Shown: positions 34,097-47,324, counted from the first letter of the stretch. The stretch is DNA of 64,000 bases from Anticarsia gemmatalis (GCF_050436995.1 NC_134776.1:19943001-20007000), one strand, 5' to 3'. A program made the numbers and translations. Notes: generated by a model from the sequence alone, not told the origin.

Positions 34097-34940
34097 ATAA
34101 TATAAATAAAATAATATAACTGAGTGGAATGTAATGTGAATTATTTATCTTCACCTATGTATATAAAACCTATGTAACTATGTACTATTTATGGAAATAA
34201 ACTTTTTATCTTTTAAAATAAAAACTCTTCGTCACTGAGTGATTGACTGACAGACAACGCACAGCTGAAACTACTAAACGTAAGAAGCAAAAAAATTACA
34301 GTTTCTTGGAAAATATGGGGGAGCACTAAGAGAGACCGCCCCGAAGGGGGTGAAAGGGGTGAAAGGGTTGCAATAAATGTTATGAAAACGGGAAAACATA
34401 TTTCCACCCGGACCAAGTCGCGAGCGGCGGCAAGTATTAATTAAAAGCTATAGCGCTGTACACTCAAAAGCAATCTTTCGCATTTTTTTTTAAGGTTAGT
34501 AGGAAAAGACAAAACTTGAGCTCAGCGGCCTACAATTGGTGAGGCTCGTTTTGTCAAGCCGTGGACAGCTGAAGATCATATTGGTATAAGTTAACTAAAT
34601 CGCCAGCTTAAATTGTGTACGCAGCAGCTTGTAAAGTTTATTTTTCTAAGATTATAAATGTGAAAGTTCTTTTGGTAAGATGGATAGAAGTTTGTTACAT
34701 GAATGATTTTTAATGAAATTTACAACACAGGTAGTATTTTATTGGATACTTTTTGCACCAAAAAATCTTTTAATAAGAAAGTTATGGGCACATCTCATCT
34801 ATGTATAAGGTTATGTGTCGCTCAGCTTTATCAAGTCAATCATTTATAGGAAGTTATTGTCAAAAATGTTATAAGAAATTTAATTGCCAATGCTTAATCT
34901 ACGCAACAGCTTAGGGTGTTAAAATAAAACAAGAATTGTT
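34097..34940. other. Gene-free stretch
   Basis: AATAAA occurs near 34.2 kb and a diverged repeat (GCGAGCGGCGGCAAGTATTA at 34.41 kb) resembles a family boundary. No exon supported. Confidence 0.35.
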
Positions 34941-34954
34941 GATTATCAATAGAC

Positions 34955-34960
34955 ATTTAT
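34955..34960 (-). promoter_or_regulatory. Candidate poly(A) signal AATAAA downstream of the 219-residue gene
   Basis: Minus-strand AATAAA followed by T/G-rich sequence, 3.3 kb past the stop at 38282. The intervening DNA is AT-rich and almost free of recognisable transposons, which fits a long 3' UTR. Nearer AATAAA motifs exist (for example near 37.79 kb), so the true end is open. Confidence 0.25.
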
Positions 34961-37900
34961 TAAATACAAACATTAAAACATAAAGTACAACAATCCTAAA
35001 GTTTAAACAATATATTTAAATAATATAATATATACTAAACGAAATAAATTTAACAAATTTTACTAACCACTCTGAATTCCGGTACATATCTTATTTTTTA
35101 CCATCCTTGCCAATGCCACTGGTAAATATTTTACCAATGGCAACATCACAGTGAAATCACATTCCTTAAATACCTTCTTTCCTAATTCTCATAAGAATTC
35201 TCTTATACATTATTAAAATTTTATCAAAATTTGATTTTTTTTATTTAAATTTCTTTCCTAACCCCTTAATACTGAAAGATGTTGGTATTGAAATCAATGG
35301 TGTTATGAAATGTAAATAAAAAAGCATAGAATAAATAAATTTCTGTTTACAATGATTTTGATATAGCAAAATTATTTTATTCGTTTAAAAAAATTGACAG
35401 CTTAATTCAATTTTTTTCAGGCCGAAAGTAAGAGTAAAAAATGGAGATAGAAATATTTTTGATCATAATACCACTGATTAAAATATAATTATATACAAAC
35501 ATTGTATATTCTAATAGTCTAATATATTTTCGATATTATTTTAGTCCAAAAAAGCCTTTTTTTTATTTTACCACTTCCCATCCCTGGACAAATTAGACCG
35601 ATATTTTCTTAAAATAAAACTATTGTGACGATACTAAGCTTAACAACTTATCAAAGTAATATTAATCTAATGAAAATGTATGAAAAAAAAGATGAAATTT
35701 ACTGAAAATTTCATACATATTTCTTACATTTATGATTATTTTATTAGGCAGGATTACTACATAAATATATTTATTAATGATAGAGAAAAGATAATAAATA
35801 AGAATAAGGATTTCGTTCATCCAACTGAAAAGTACTAAAAGTGAAATCTCTTAAAATTTAATACAGCTAACGCCATCTGTTGGAGAATGGCTACAACTTT
35901 AAACAACAAAATGTTTGTTGAAACGTTACACCAATTTAGATTATAATTGAAATAGGAACTTTAATAATACATTGTGGACAATTTTGAGGATATAATTAGA
36001 AAGTATGAATACAATTTTTACGCTACAATAAAATTTAATTAGGGGTGTGTAAACGACATTTTACACTAAAATGGCCGCCCGAATGCAATAACATAATGGA
36101 CTATTGAATACAACAATTTCTTTAAACGAAAAATTCTCCAACATAATTGCATTGCATTGTAGAATTGTTAGACGAGGGTCGTACAATAGCATACATAATA
36201 ATAGGGTAATAATCCTGCCAGCTTAACTTATAAGCTCACGCCTTCACATCAATTAACTTTACGGCTGTGAGCAACATTCACTTATCGAGTAGGATTAAAT
36301 ATAATTATGTTAGACAGAGCATCGGCTTTCAACAAATTGAGTTTACAGGTCTTAGAACTCGTCTGTTTCACGACTAAGTTGCGCGTAGTAACTGCATTGC
36401 GTCGCGACTATACCATGTCAAAATATCAATCTTAAATAAAGCCGCGCGGCTTCCCGATGCTCATATTTCTCGACAAATAAGTTTTACTTCAATTCGTAGC
36501 AAAATAGGACCGAGGGAACATACAGTGTAAAGCCGACTCATCTAATATGAGTCTCACGACCAGATTGTCACAACTGCAGACATGAAAGGGATCAAAAGCC
36601 GAATATTTAAATCTACACATTGAAATAACAAATCTCAAATGTCTCTTTGTGAAATCTAAGTAGCCCGTATTGATGGTAACCAGGTGACAAAACAACTCCT
36701 TTGTTGAGTCCCGTCTCACCGGCTGATCTCGGAAAACTTGTTTTTATGAGACTTTCATTGAAAAGAAGAGGGGCTTGAACGGCTTATGCCAAAAGATTTG
36801 ATATGTTTTGTGTAAAAAAAATGTTTAAAATATTTAATGGCCTTTCCAAACTAATTGAAAATTTTATTTTACTTTTGAATACTAATGGACTTATTAAAAT
36901 AGTGTTACTGGTTAAATCCTATTGTCGATAAATTACGTATTAATTGGGCCAAACAGTAAAATTTTGATATCTAACTCCTTAGAAATACGGATAGTTTATA
37001 TACCTAGATGGCTAAAATACCTGTATTATGTTAGTCTATCGACACAAAGTTCTCAAAATCAGTCGTAGTACCATCTTATACGTAGAAGACGGTACTTAGC
37101 TCTCTTTCACACTATCCTTAAGAAGCCTATTCCTTCTCTTTCTAAAAATATCCTAGCATAGACTGTTAGTAGTGTCAACCTACTAAGCTCAAAAGCCTGT
37201 GTTACTAGTAGGTTCAAATTCGGAAAAGAGATTTCGAATAAAAATTGCATTGTGATGTTTGCAAATCGATTTCTTGTTCGTAAATTTTATGCTTTCTCAA
37301 TTGGCCTAGTATTTAAATTTAGCACAAAAATACATTTAATAAAGACATTTTAGTTTGTTGTCTACTACTAAAACATTTATTACCTACTCACTACTACTAA
37401 ACATTGACACATAAATGTAGTTTCATATGTTTACTTGATAATCGAAGGTGATCATCTTTTGTTACTTGATTTGATTACAGTAGTTTGTAATCAGTTGTAG
37501 TACGATTGCCAATCAGAACAGTGAGATATTAAAAACGCGTATAAATTTTGAGAGATTCCGAACCGGTTGTCTTTTTGGCACAATTTTTTACATTAAAATT
37601 TGGATAGAAAATTTTGATAGATGCGTTTGAAAACAAGGACGGTTTAACCTTTATAGTTATAGTAGGATTATTGCCGATTGATAACAATGTCAAGAAGAAT
37701 TTGAAAGTAGACAACCATTTGAAGGTACTTAGCTTATTTTGGCAAAATTATGATCGGAATTCCTTCACTGTTGCCTAAATAAGGTAACATTTTATTTGAG
37801 TGTTCTTCAAAAGAACACGTTGAATATCTCACGAACGTACAAATTTAGTTTCTATTTTTTTGGATTTTATTTTTTATATTGAGTGTAGCAAAAAAGTCAG

Positions 37901-38281
37901 GTAAAGAACTTTAAGTAAAGCACAGTTTTTAAAGTAATTTGAAACTTATTGACTAGATATAAAGGATATTTTTTCAATGAGTGAGAATGTTTGTCTTGTT
38001 CTCCCTTGATCTTGCGGGCTTTCACTCTAAGTCTTGAATTATATATCCCTTATTTTTAAACTCAACAATATAAGATTCCGTTGGTTAAAGTAATATTAGT
38101 TGCGCATAAGCTGTGTTATGTTTGCAAATCTATTTCTTGTGTGACAGGATTATGAAAAATTTCTTGCTTACAGATTTGATTTAAGTAAAATATTAAGTAG
38201 AAGCTTTAAGAATTTTGAATTTTCTGATGTTTTTAGACACGACTGAGTCTTCTTGTCGTTACAACACAAATTAGATGGGAT
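34961..38281 (-). other. Transposon-poor AT-rich stretch, possible 3' UTR of the 219-residue gene
   Basis: From the stop at 38282 to the AATAAA at 34955 the DNA is unusually free of SINE and MITE copies. The exception is the coding-like patch at 36489-36770. A long 3' UTR is one explanation, and simple intergenic DNA the other. Confidence 0.25.
36489..36770 (-). pseudogene. Coding-like patch with two overlapping open frames
   Basis: One frame (to 36489) reads RDSTKELFCHLVTINTGYLD and FDPFHVCSCDNLVVRLILDE. A second frame over the same bases reads GETGLNKGVVLSPGYHQYGL and RFHKETFEICYFNV before a stop near 36612. Base composition here is less AT-rich than the surroundings. At most one can be real. 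I cannot place either in a family, and a fossil transposon is as likely as an exon. Confidence 0.3.
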
Positions 38282-41157
38282 TTAGAACCGGTTAATGCAT
38301 ACTATTATGTGGACCTCAGGCGACCTGCAAAGATAAGACGGAAATACTTATTTATTTAAATATGGTGAATGAATGAGCAACAAATTCTATGCTTGATGTT
38401 GAAGTATAATATATAAGTAGTAAGAAACATTTCTGTAAAAAAGTATTTACAAACTAAATACGATCTTGCGATGTATGTTGATTTTTAATTTCAGTAACTT
38501 TAAATTAGTATATGATTCAATTCCAACTCGTTTCATTCATTCAGATTCAAAACCGCTGCGAATATTTTTTTTAGGATAGGAGAAAATAGGGCTAGATCCC
38601 TATCTTTTGGTCTGTCTAGTTAGAGAAGAGAACTGTTAAAAATATGTTCATACTTACTCCGAGCCATTCGCCTCCAGATTGAAGTTATCCATCGTCCACA
38701 AAGTAATTAGCAGTCTAAGATGTTGCCTTGCCACTTCGTAATCATGCACATAGATATTACGCCCGGCAAAGGCAAATCCATATTTAATCATTTCCTGCAA
38801 GTAGACGAAGAACACGAATAGAAAATGTATAAACAACAAACCTTATTTTAACGCTATTTTTTTCAATTTCGTCTTGGCTTTTTGAATATCGCCAGGTTTG
38901 CTCACTCGTCGGTACGATCTGTGGGTTAAGCAACCGTAATTCTATAGATGGGTGACCGTCTAGTTGTATTTGAACTGGGCGTCTCTGTGGTTCAGAGGGC
39001 ACGTAAAAAGCTGGTACCGTTTGTTGTCAATTAAGATAACAGTCGTTAAGCCATGTCAAAGGCCTTTCGGGTAGCTTTAACACTAACCATACAATAGATA
39101 GATTTAGATTTTTTTATTCATTGATTGTCCCTGATTCATATAATATGTATATAAAACAATCATTAAACCAGATTTCAGGTTTGGGAAGAACAACGTAGAT
39201 ATATTATAATTGTCTATAAATTGAATATTAATAGTAACTTACCTCGTCGCTTGGCATGCTTAGGGGCGACCTTCTCTTTACTATCAAGTCCTTAAAGAAC
39301 AAGCTCACAGCGTTCTGAAAATAAATATATTTTTCAATTAGTTTTAAATCACGGTTTAACGAATTTAATATACTAGCTGATACACGCAACTTCGCTTGCG
39401 TCACATAAAAAAGAATTTTCATAATTTTTCCCGTTTTTTACTGGTACTCTGCTCCTATTAGTCGTATCGTGATGATTTATAGCATATAGCCTTCTCAATA
39501 AATAAGCTACCCAGCAGTAAAATAATTCTTCAATTAGCACCAGTAGTTTCTGAAATTAGCGCGTTCAAACAAACAAACTACAATTTTATAATATTGTTAT
39601 AGATAGAAATTTTGCTATATGCAGTGTATAAAATGTGAATTGGCGAACGTACAGGGTCTCCGCGGCACCGATCAGCATCGTTGATGAGGAAAATTCGGCA
39701 GTACAGCATCACCGACTCATGGTCGGCTGGTATGAGCTGAACTGGTATCCTTATGACTTTGTCCTCGTCTCTTTCTATTTCTTCCACGACTTCCTCTTCT
39801 GCAATGCCCTTTGCATTTTCTTCCTCTTGGCAGATTCCGGTGAGCTGATTCATTTGGCTGACCCCAGCCCCTGCTAAGAGGTTTTTTTTTTCTCCTTCAT
39901 CCATCTCGGCGTCTGTCTGCGGCACCGTCATCTCTTCGGTCTCCATAACGACGTGTGGTGTTGCTGCCGCAGCCTCACCGATGACGGTTTCCATCAGGGC
40001 CTCACTGAGGAGCTCCACCTCCATCTCTATAGTTTTATCGATTCCTGTAATTTTAGATATTATATAAGATTACTACCTGACCCGGGCAACTTCGCTTGCG
40101 TCACATAAGAGAGAATGGGTCATAATTTTCCCCGTTTTTGTAACATTTTTGGTTGCTTTTCCTCTCCTAATAAAACAATAATTGGGATAAAGTATGTATA
40201 TTCATTTGCTATTCAAAGCTTGAAACCTTCAATTAGTATCAGAACCACGCGATGACACGGCAGAGGTGACTTGATAATATCATTGATTAACTGGTAAAGG
40301 GCTGAAAATAGCATTTCAACGGTACAGGCAAGCGCCGTGGTATACTTTATTCATAGAGTATCGATCACCAAGCAAGGTGCTATTAATAATCACTGGCTTC
40401 CCACGCAGAAACCGTTACCTTCCGTTACCTATGTTCTAGAATAAAATCAGGTAAATAGGGCTCCATTGTTGCCAACAAACTGTGATGCAAATGGCGATTT
40501 TTGGGAAATTGATTATTGTAAAATGTGACTAAATGATAGATTTAAAAAATGTTTAATAGGCTGTTTGATCTTGTTCCCATACATTTTCCGGAAATAGTGC
40601 AAGCATATAATATGATAAGCATAAATTAGACAGTATTTAAGAGAGCAAGTACCTTAGATGGTACTGGGCCAGAGAGCAAGCCTGATCCTAATTCCAATAA
40701 AATTCCAAAAATAGGGAAATGGTGATGAATAAAATATTTAAAAAAAACTTTATGTAATGCGCAACTCGAATGGTAGAAATGGGGTATAGTACCACAACTA
40801 GTTTGAAACCGGTAACTCCTTACCTGGACAACCAATTTTGACCCAACAACTGCTGAACTTAAACTATTAGACTTTACACTAAACGGACACCAGGGTCTTC
40901 ATACTTTTCAGCTGAACACTTAAAACAGCACAAGTCTACCAAACGTTTTACCAACGACATTGGTTGTTTAGAAGAGAACCTATTGAAAGACATTTTGAAC
41001 AACACAAGGATCCAACAACACATTTTAGAACAAAAAATAAAACGGGAGAACACAACTGCGATGTTACACCATCGTATCGAGAGTAAATGTTAGCAGTCAA
41101 ATCAGATACTATTTTATATAGGAAATATAATCTATACTCACCTATGTTATCTGACAT
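38282..41157 (-). CDS. Unrecognised acidic protein, 219 residues, five exons
   Basis: Minus-strand coding exons in order are 41157-41142, 40044-39653, 39314-39243, 38794-38658 and 38324-38282. Every junction is GT/AG (donors GTGAGT, GTACGT, GTAAGT, GTAAGT) and the phases join without a stop into 219 residues. The first exon encodes only MSDNI plus one base. Residues 13-88 are acidic and low-complexity (many E, A, M). At 89-100 there is a run EEEVVEEIERDED. Residues about 105-205 look folded: a hydrophobic stretch, LIVKRRSP at 146-153, then MPSDEEMIKYGFAFAGRN and a helix-like ARQHLRLLITLW. The C-terminus is short and hydrophobic. I recognise no family and no signal peptide or TM segment is obvious. 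The very short first exon and the last exon (14 codons including stop, good pyrimidine tract) are the least certain parts. A 3' UTR may run to the AATAAA near 34.96 kb. Confidence 0.72.
38905..39095 (-). mobile_element. Dispersed repeat family E, in an intron of the 219-residue gene
   Basis: Minus orientation: AACACTAA..GCTACCCGAAAGGCCTTTG, then CAGAGACGCCCAGTTCAAAT and GGTCACCCATCTATAGAATT. It sits between exons 39243-39314 and 38658-38794. Confidence 0.7.
39372..39604 (+). repeat. Dispersed repeat family A, in an intron of the 219-residue gene
   Basis: Plus orientation between exons 39653-40044 and 39243-39314. It starts CTAGCTGATACACGCAACTT and is slightly degenerate. Confidence 0.75.
40070..40165 (+). 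repeat. Dispersed repeat family A, 5' fragment
   Basis: Only the first 95 bp or so (ACCTGACCCGGGCAACTTCG to the CTCCTAATA region) are present. It lies in the first intron of the 219-residue gene. Confidence 0.7.
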
Positions 41158-42112
41158 GGCTCTTGAAACACTTCACCAACAATTTAATTAAGAATTTAGT
41201 ATAATGTAAGTGCTTTTAGGACTATTACACTAGGCAGAATGCTGCGCCGCTGTACATCTGCGGGGAAGACGGCAAACGTATCTTATTGATCGACGTATAT
41301 AGAGATGTGACAATAATTATTACGACTCCACTTTCCAGTAAATATTTTCTCCAAATATCACTATACACGTTTATGAAGACGAAAATTATGCTTATATATT
41401 CATGGACTACTAAATATTGCATGATTTTTCAGATATTTACAGCGATATAGTTAAAAATAGCGTGATTATATACAGGGCGGGAAAATTTCAAATGTTGAAA
41501 GTTTTGTACATCACTACTGTACAGTAGTACCAACATAATAGTGAGCCTGAAGGCGTAAGCAGGGCGTTAGGCGGGCAGCGATGGCTTGTTTCACAGGCTT
41601 CTTTCAGCCGTATCGATTGATGCGCGTAGGAGCGGATGTGCGCAGTAGAAACGCTTACTTTTGATTGGACGGCCATATTTTAACCCTGTAATGACCGCAT
41701 TGGACAATTTGACCATGATATTGTTATATTATTTATGTATATGTAAATAAAAATGGATCATTGAAGTTTATGTACGCGCATAACTAAACAACTAAATTCG
41801 ATATCTTTTTAATATGTTTTTAAAAGCGGGTTAACGTTTGTATGGGATCGACGGGATTCAAATCTCATGGGAATAGAATCAATGGGATATAAATGGACTA
41901 TACCAGACGAAGTCAGGCCAGTCCAGTCAATATTTCAAAGTTCTTCCCCCAAAAGCGTTACAGACAGGGTTTCACTCATCAAATATTTGTATAGAAATAA
42001 AAATTAATCCACCTTGACCTATTATAATTTCATAATGAAATAGTCCCATTCATAACCGAACACGTGCTGTGTGAATAGTGCACTTAATAATAAGCAGACC
42101 CTCCTCATATCT
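41158..42112. other. 5' flank of the 219-residue gene, nothing recognised
   Basis: It should contain that gene's promoter and any 5' UTR exon. A short GC-rich patch at 41.24-41.27 kb and another at 41.53-41.66 kb (GGCGTTAGGCGGGCAGCG) stand out. No TATA or initiator can be assigned with confidence. Confidence 0.35.
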
Positions 42113-42180
42113 ATTGTATGTATGTATGTATTGTATGTATTATCTATTGTATGTATTGTATGTATTGTATGTATGTATCA
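42113..42180 (+). repeat. (TGTA)n microsatellite
   Basis: TATTGTATGTATGTATGTA-type runs with interspersed ATTGTATGTAT units over about 65 bp. Confidence 0.85.
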
Positions 42181-42384
42181 AGATAATGAGCGAGTAGGGC
42201 TTTTGTTGCGTTCTTTGTATCAATCACGTTTTGTTCGCAGCTGTATAGGTGGTCATCTTGTGTAACCTAATTATAATAAATACGGACGGTTCTTTATACT
42301 AATTGTTATTATTTGCTTTTGTTATTATCCCGACACCCTTATAATTTGTTGCTAACCGGTCGATAGACTGCTATTAGGTAATGG

Positions 42385-42690
42385 GTATTGCCGGTCGGTA
42401 GAGAATACGACTGCCACGCAAAGGTCTTGACTTTAAATACCGGGTTAGACAAAAAAATAATATTATTATTCATTTTTTTTTGTCTAGGAATATGTAGTGC
42501 CCGCAGTGAATTGCCCGCAGTTAGGAAGTTGAGGAGGAAGAAAAGATCTTCCTTACTGAAACAGAGAGTTCGTAAAACTGCTGGTCCAGTGCCTGAACGT
42601 ACTTAGTGCCGATTGCCCACCAGACTAAGAGAATGAGGGAATAGATAGAATATCAGTCTATAAGGTGAACTGTGAAAGCACTGGGATTCT
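42385..42690 (+). mobile_element. tRNA-derived SINE, diverged
   Basis: The head is GGTCGGTAGAGAATACGACT with a degenerate B box. After a T-rich spacer it has GAATTGCCCGCAGTTAGGAA and GCTGGTCCAGTGCCTGAACG, which match the body of the copies at 33.2 and 55.2 kb. It mimics a terminal exon. Confidence 0.65.
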
Positions 42691-43568
42691 ATAAAAATGG
42701 TTCCGCTCCGTTAACTTGTTTTAAATGGCATTACTAAACATCTCGTAAGATCTGAATAGGCATTTGCCCAGCAGTAGGACAGCACAGGCTAACAAAAAAA
42801 AAATCGTTTTAATGTCTCTTACACTTGGATACAAAGATAACACGCTGTTTACAATAAGACAGTTAATATGCAAAATTACTTCTTGAAAGTTGATAGCACT
42901 TCCAATAAGTGGTCTTTCAAGCCCTCTTTCCATGAGTTGAAAGTGCCGCAGAGGGTTATTTCTCCTCCATAGTTAGCGGTGTGATGTTGGCAACACGTTC
43001 GTAGCTACACGGCGCTTTTTGAGTGTGTGAGTGCACACATGGATAGGGTATAAATAAATTTGTTCCATTGTTATTGAGTAATGTACCTACTTGTAATATA
43101 CTTTTTTCTTCATATTAAAAAATTAGTCCTTTAATAAAGATTTAATTCTGTTTTAGGATGATAAAAATGAAATTAATTTGTTTTTTGTTAATATTTTTTA
43201 ATTGTAACCAATTTGATATAAAAAATATACATACATAAAGAAAAGGAAATAAACTAAAAAAACATACAATTTCTGGCCTTATCTCAGCAACAATGATAAT
43301 TATATTTACAATCATAATATATTGGATAAAATAAATTTATTTATGTATAAAAATTTACAAAATAATTATAAGAATGCACCCGATATCGGTGAATATTGAC
43401 ATAAAATATGTATAGTTTAAGGCTTCTTAATTTGTGACTTACTATGCGAACTAACTCGTGGGCACTATTTCAGAAATATTATCTTACTACAAAAAAAAGT
43501 AGAAATAAATTCAAAATTGAATAAGATCTAAGAAGATTGTGTAATTGTTATGCATTTGCAAGAGCAAA
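42691..43568. other. Gene-free AT-rich stretch
   Basis: A short SINE tail (GCCCAGCAGTAGGACAGCAC) lies at 42.76 kb. The rest is A/T-rich with no supported feature. Confidence 0.4.
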
Positions 43569-43800
43569 TCTATACTAATATTATAAAGCTGAAGAGTTTG
43601 TTTGTAGCGCGCTAATCTCAGGAACTACTGGTCCGATTTGAAAAATTATTTCAGTGTTAGATAGCCCATTTATTGAGGAAGGCTATAGGCTATATATCAT
43701 CACGCTACCACCAATAGGAGCACAGTACCAGTAACAAATGTTACAAAGACGGGTTTTCTTTTCTAATGTGACGCAAGCGAAGTTGCGCGGGTCAGCTTGT
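43569..43800 (-). repeat. Dispersed repeat family A, copy 9
   Basis: Minus orientation, lacking the (GTTT)n expansion and ending GCGCGGGTCAGCTTGTA. Confidence 0.8.
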
Positions 43801-44125
43801 ACATTATAAGTAAATACTTTTGTTTCTTTAATCGGTGCTCATACTTACCATTGGCTACTAAGATTATCTTATACCTAAACAGAAAAATCGAGTATGCTAA
43901 TCTATTAAACTTGTTAGGTTGGTCATCATAGCTGTTCTGGGAGACATTATATTAAATAACAGTAGAATACCTACCCTACCGTTGAATCAGCCCTGAGTAG
44001 AAAAAATCTGTTATAAATAAGTATCAAGTAATGTTTTACAAGTCATTTTACTTAAATGGTAATATATATTAACAAAACCTTACAAGCGTAAGAGTCCACT
44101 AACTATACATTTTATCATAATATAA

Positions 44126-44199
44126 TATGGTTAGTAGTCAACTTAGTGTCAAACTACTGTCTTAATAGACAACCGGGCCCGACTGTTAAACGGCCTTCC
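44126..44199 (+). mobile_element. Dispersed repeat family E, interrupted by a MITE
   Basis: GGTTAGTAGTCAACTTAGTG and CTTAATAGACAACCGGGCCC are followed directly by family C copy 6. Confidence 0.6.
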
Positions 44200-44384
44200 C
44201 AGTACCTCGATTCTCTACCACTATCGACTACCGACAACCGGCTAGCTATCGAAATTTTGACATTTAGAATGTACTGCCAAAATATTTCATACGACACCCG
44301 TCAGAGGCGCTGATCAGATTTTTATTTTTTTTCAATGACAGGTCGGTTGTCGGTGGTCGATAGTAGTAGAGAATCGAGGTACTG
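44200..44384. mobile_element. MITE family C, copy 6, inserted in a SINE
   Basis: A full-length copy with the clearest ends, CAGTACCTCGATTCTCTACC and the inverted GTAGAGAATCGAGGTACTG. It interrupts a family E repeat (44126-44199). Confidence 0.82.
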
Positions 44385-44759
44385 ATAAGGAGATGCCCAG
44401 CTTAGATACAACATAACGGCCATCCATCAAAAATTAAGATTATCTTAGATTACTTAACTCACGACCGTTTACTAAATGTACTGCATATATTTACAGAGTA
44501 CCTACTAAAAAACGCTATATATCCACGTTTAGCCGTTCATAATATTGGTCCCATGTAAAAGGTGGCGAGCCATTCACATGTACCGAGCACGCTGCCAAGC
44601 TCCGGTCTACTTTTGGGATCCTCCAATGAAAACTGGATAAACCTAATTTTAGCGTTAACCAAGCAGCCGAATACATTATCGCTCATACATATGTAAATAG
44701 ATATTCAGCTGAAATATTAGCAGCTTCTGACCAATCAGGATCCAAACCTAGTTAATAAA

Positions 44760-44960
44760 TCAACCAGCTTAGCCTTTGTTCCAACTATATTGGAGTAAGC
44801 TTCCAGTCTCACCGGACTGCCTATCGGACCTCCACAACCTAGTAAGACTGGTTGTCAGACTTTCTAGTTTCTGACTACTGGTAAAGACTGTCAGCGATCT
44901 TTAAAAACAACAACTGGAACTCACAGTTTAGAATGCTTTCCCAAACGCGCAGAAAATCGA
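44760..44960 (+). mobile_element. Dispersed SINE-like repeat family I, copy 1
   Basis: CCAACTATATTGGAGTAAGC, then CTTCCAGTCTCACCGG and GACTGGTTGTCAGACTTTCT. The first half matches the copy at 51414-51545. Confidence 0.6.
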
Positions 44961-45666
44961 AATATATAAAATGGTCACCCATCCATAAAACAACCTCGGC
45001 CAGTGTAGCTAAACCTTAAACTCGGAGATTGTATTGCTGTTGTTACTAAGCCATGAAGCTCCTCAACGAGTAGGTTTAAACCCAATTAACATAAGTATTG
45101 AAATAATAGCAGTCACCCATGGGGTTCCATGAATAGTATAAGGGTTACTTATCCCATTCATCTTTTACCGGTCAGTACTGGTTATAACCACTTTAAACTA
45201 AAATAGACTGAATCGCAATTCAAAATCGCCCTTGTGAAATACTACCCTATTCATAATATTGAGGTCAAGTGACCCTTATAATAGCGAAAAGAGACAAAAG
45301 GCACAAATGTTATTGAAATGTTGATTCAGTGTAGAAAATAATATTGGTGAAGGAAAACTAGTATAATGCCGCAGCTTCACTCGAATATAAGTACTGCTTA
45401 GCTTATCAATTGGAATTTACATGTATTTTTGATTGTTTGTAGAGAGATTACCGAAAAAATTATCCAAAACTTATCTTTATGCTGTTAAACTGGCCCTTCA
45501 TATTGTAGTAATGAATATACTGTAAAGCTCCCGTTTAATACTTATGTGTCTGAAATTTTGTAAGTAAAAAAATAAAATCATTATTTCTTTCTGATAATTA
45601 AAGTACCTATTTCAAATATTGAGCAGGAGTATCTTTTCCGTATTGTACAGTACATGGATATCTTTA

Positions 45667-45888
45667 TATATATAATTCTTCTGTAAGTGTGTATGTCACT
45701 GAACTTCTCACACAGTTTTCGTTGCCATACTCCTCCAAAACGGCTTAACCGATTCTCATGAAATTTTGTGAGCATATTGAGTAGGTCTGAGAATCGGCTA
45801 ACATCTATTTTTCATACCCCTAAGTGACAATATTTTTTTTTTAATTTACATGGCAAAACAACGTTTGCCGGGTCAGCTTAGTATAAGT
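45667..45888 (-). repeat. Dispersed repeat family B, copy 3
   Basis: Minus orientation: TATATATAATTCTTCTG, then AAACGGCTTAACCGATTCTC, ending in the inverted CAACGTTTGCCGGGTCAGCT. Confidence 0.75.
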
Positions 45889-45894
45889 ATATAA

Positions 45895-45992
45895 AATGTC
45901 AAAAATGTGCTTATTAGTTGTCTGATTACCCTAGATCAAGCTCTGCATAGTTTGGAATCATTTCTTTGTGTGAGTTGTCCAAAGATATTTTA
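45895..45992 (+). mobile_element. SINE tail fragment
   Basis: TGTCTGATTACCCTAGATCA, AGCTCTGCATAGTTTGGAAT and GTGTGAGTTGTCC match the tail of the SINE at 32098-32360. Confidence 0.6.
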
Positions 45993-47324
45993 ATTACTTT
46001 AAAGTAGAGTCCATTTATGGTCAATTATTTCTCATTCTGTATTCTTGTGAAGATGAAAAGAAAAGGGTTTAAAATTCACCCTTAACATTGTTCTGTATCC
46101 AGTTTTAAGCCACATTATTGTCGGATTCAAAGGCAATTTTATCCTGTTTACAAGGTACAGGATTTACAGGGTCAACCGTGTTTATGGGAACTGCGAAGAT
46201 GAATATAAATAAGAGCATAATCTCGAGACATTCTGTTGTCCTTTTGTGTTTTCATGACAACATTGTCAACGGAACGGATGTTCATGAATATTTCATTGTC
46301 GTGTAAATCAAAGATGTAACTGGATTACATTGTATTATTTCCTGAAAAGTAAAGGTGTTCTTTTATTTGCTTTTTTTTAAGATATTATTCTATTGAAGAG
46401 TGTTTTGTTGATATTTTGATATTAACTAGGGGTCTAATAAACCACATTTTGTAACAAAGGGGAGAGCACTTTCTTTCTGATTCAATCCTGACAACTTATT
46501 GCGTTGATAATATAAAAGAGAAAGGAGTTGAGTATCAGATTTCTTTCACTAATAAAGGAATATGCATACTTGCAAGGTTGCTTTATAGAAACAAGTTCTT
46601 GCTTACAATTTCCTTATGCTATATCTCGGACAAAACCATTGGTAACAGTTAGTATTTCTATACACTATGTGATATTCTAGTTCATAAGTTAGCTACAACA
46701 CTCCCAAGATTCATCATATTTCAGTTTCGGCGGTCACAAATATCATTTTAAGTAATAACTTTCGCATTTATTTATATATTTGAATTAGCCTATTTTTGTC
46801 CCCTGGCCGAGCCAAAGTCTCCTTGGTCGTTTCTTACTATCTAGTTACTACTAAACGCATTCAAGTCATCTTAATCCCGCCATCTAGGACTTTCCCGTCA
46901 CTGTAATTGAAAAGTAATAATTTGGATTAGCATTACTGATCATACAACTAAATACTGTTCGCCAAATTTCATCAAAATCCATTCAGTACTTATCTTTTGA
47001 AAGAGTTTCAGACATTCATACATCAAACCATGTGTCTAAACAAACTTTCACAAGAAAAATTAGTTAGCATTTTTCCTTGCACATATCATTTAAAAACTCA
47101 ACGACAAAAGTTTTGCTCGTATTGTTATAAACCAGTATAAACTAAGCACTACAATGTGGTCATACCCTTACAACTGCAACAAAGTAACGGCATAAATAGA
47201 GACCTTTCTAGAAAGATTCCATTCAACGTGTGATTGACAAGGGCAACCAGGTTGATCCCTCACCCCATGCGAATAGAACTTGCGAGAATTCACACACACG
47301 TGGAAATAATGGCGTAAGTCTTTT
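45993..47324. other. Gene-free stretch
   Basis: AT-rich, with one short conserved-looking LINE-like tail near 46.9-47.0 kb (CCAAATTTCATCAAAATCCA). No exon supported. Confidence 0.35.

Noticed and set aside
39635..39877. 80-codon plus-strand frame
   Set aside because: It is antisense to exon 39653-40044 of the minus-strand gene, whose frame joins four other exons.
42480..42606. Apparent terminal exon (TTTTTTTGTCTAG acceptor, basic peptide ending VPERT)
   Set aside because: The bases match the body of a tRNA-derived SINE seen also at 33.2 and 55.2 kb, and the tRNA-like head is directly upstream.
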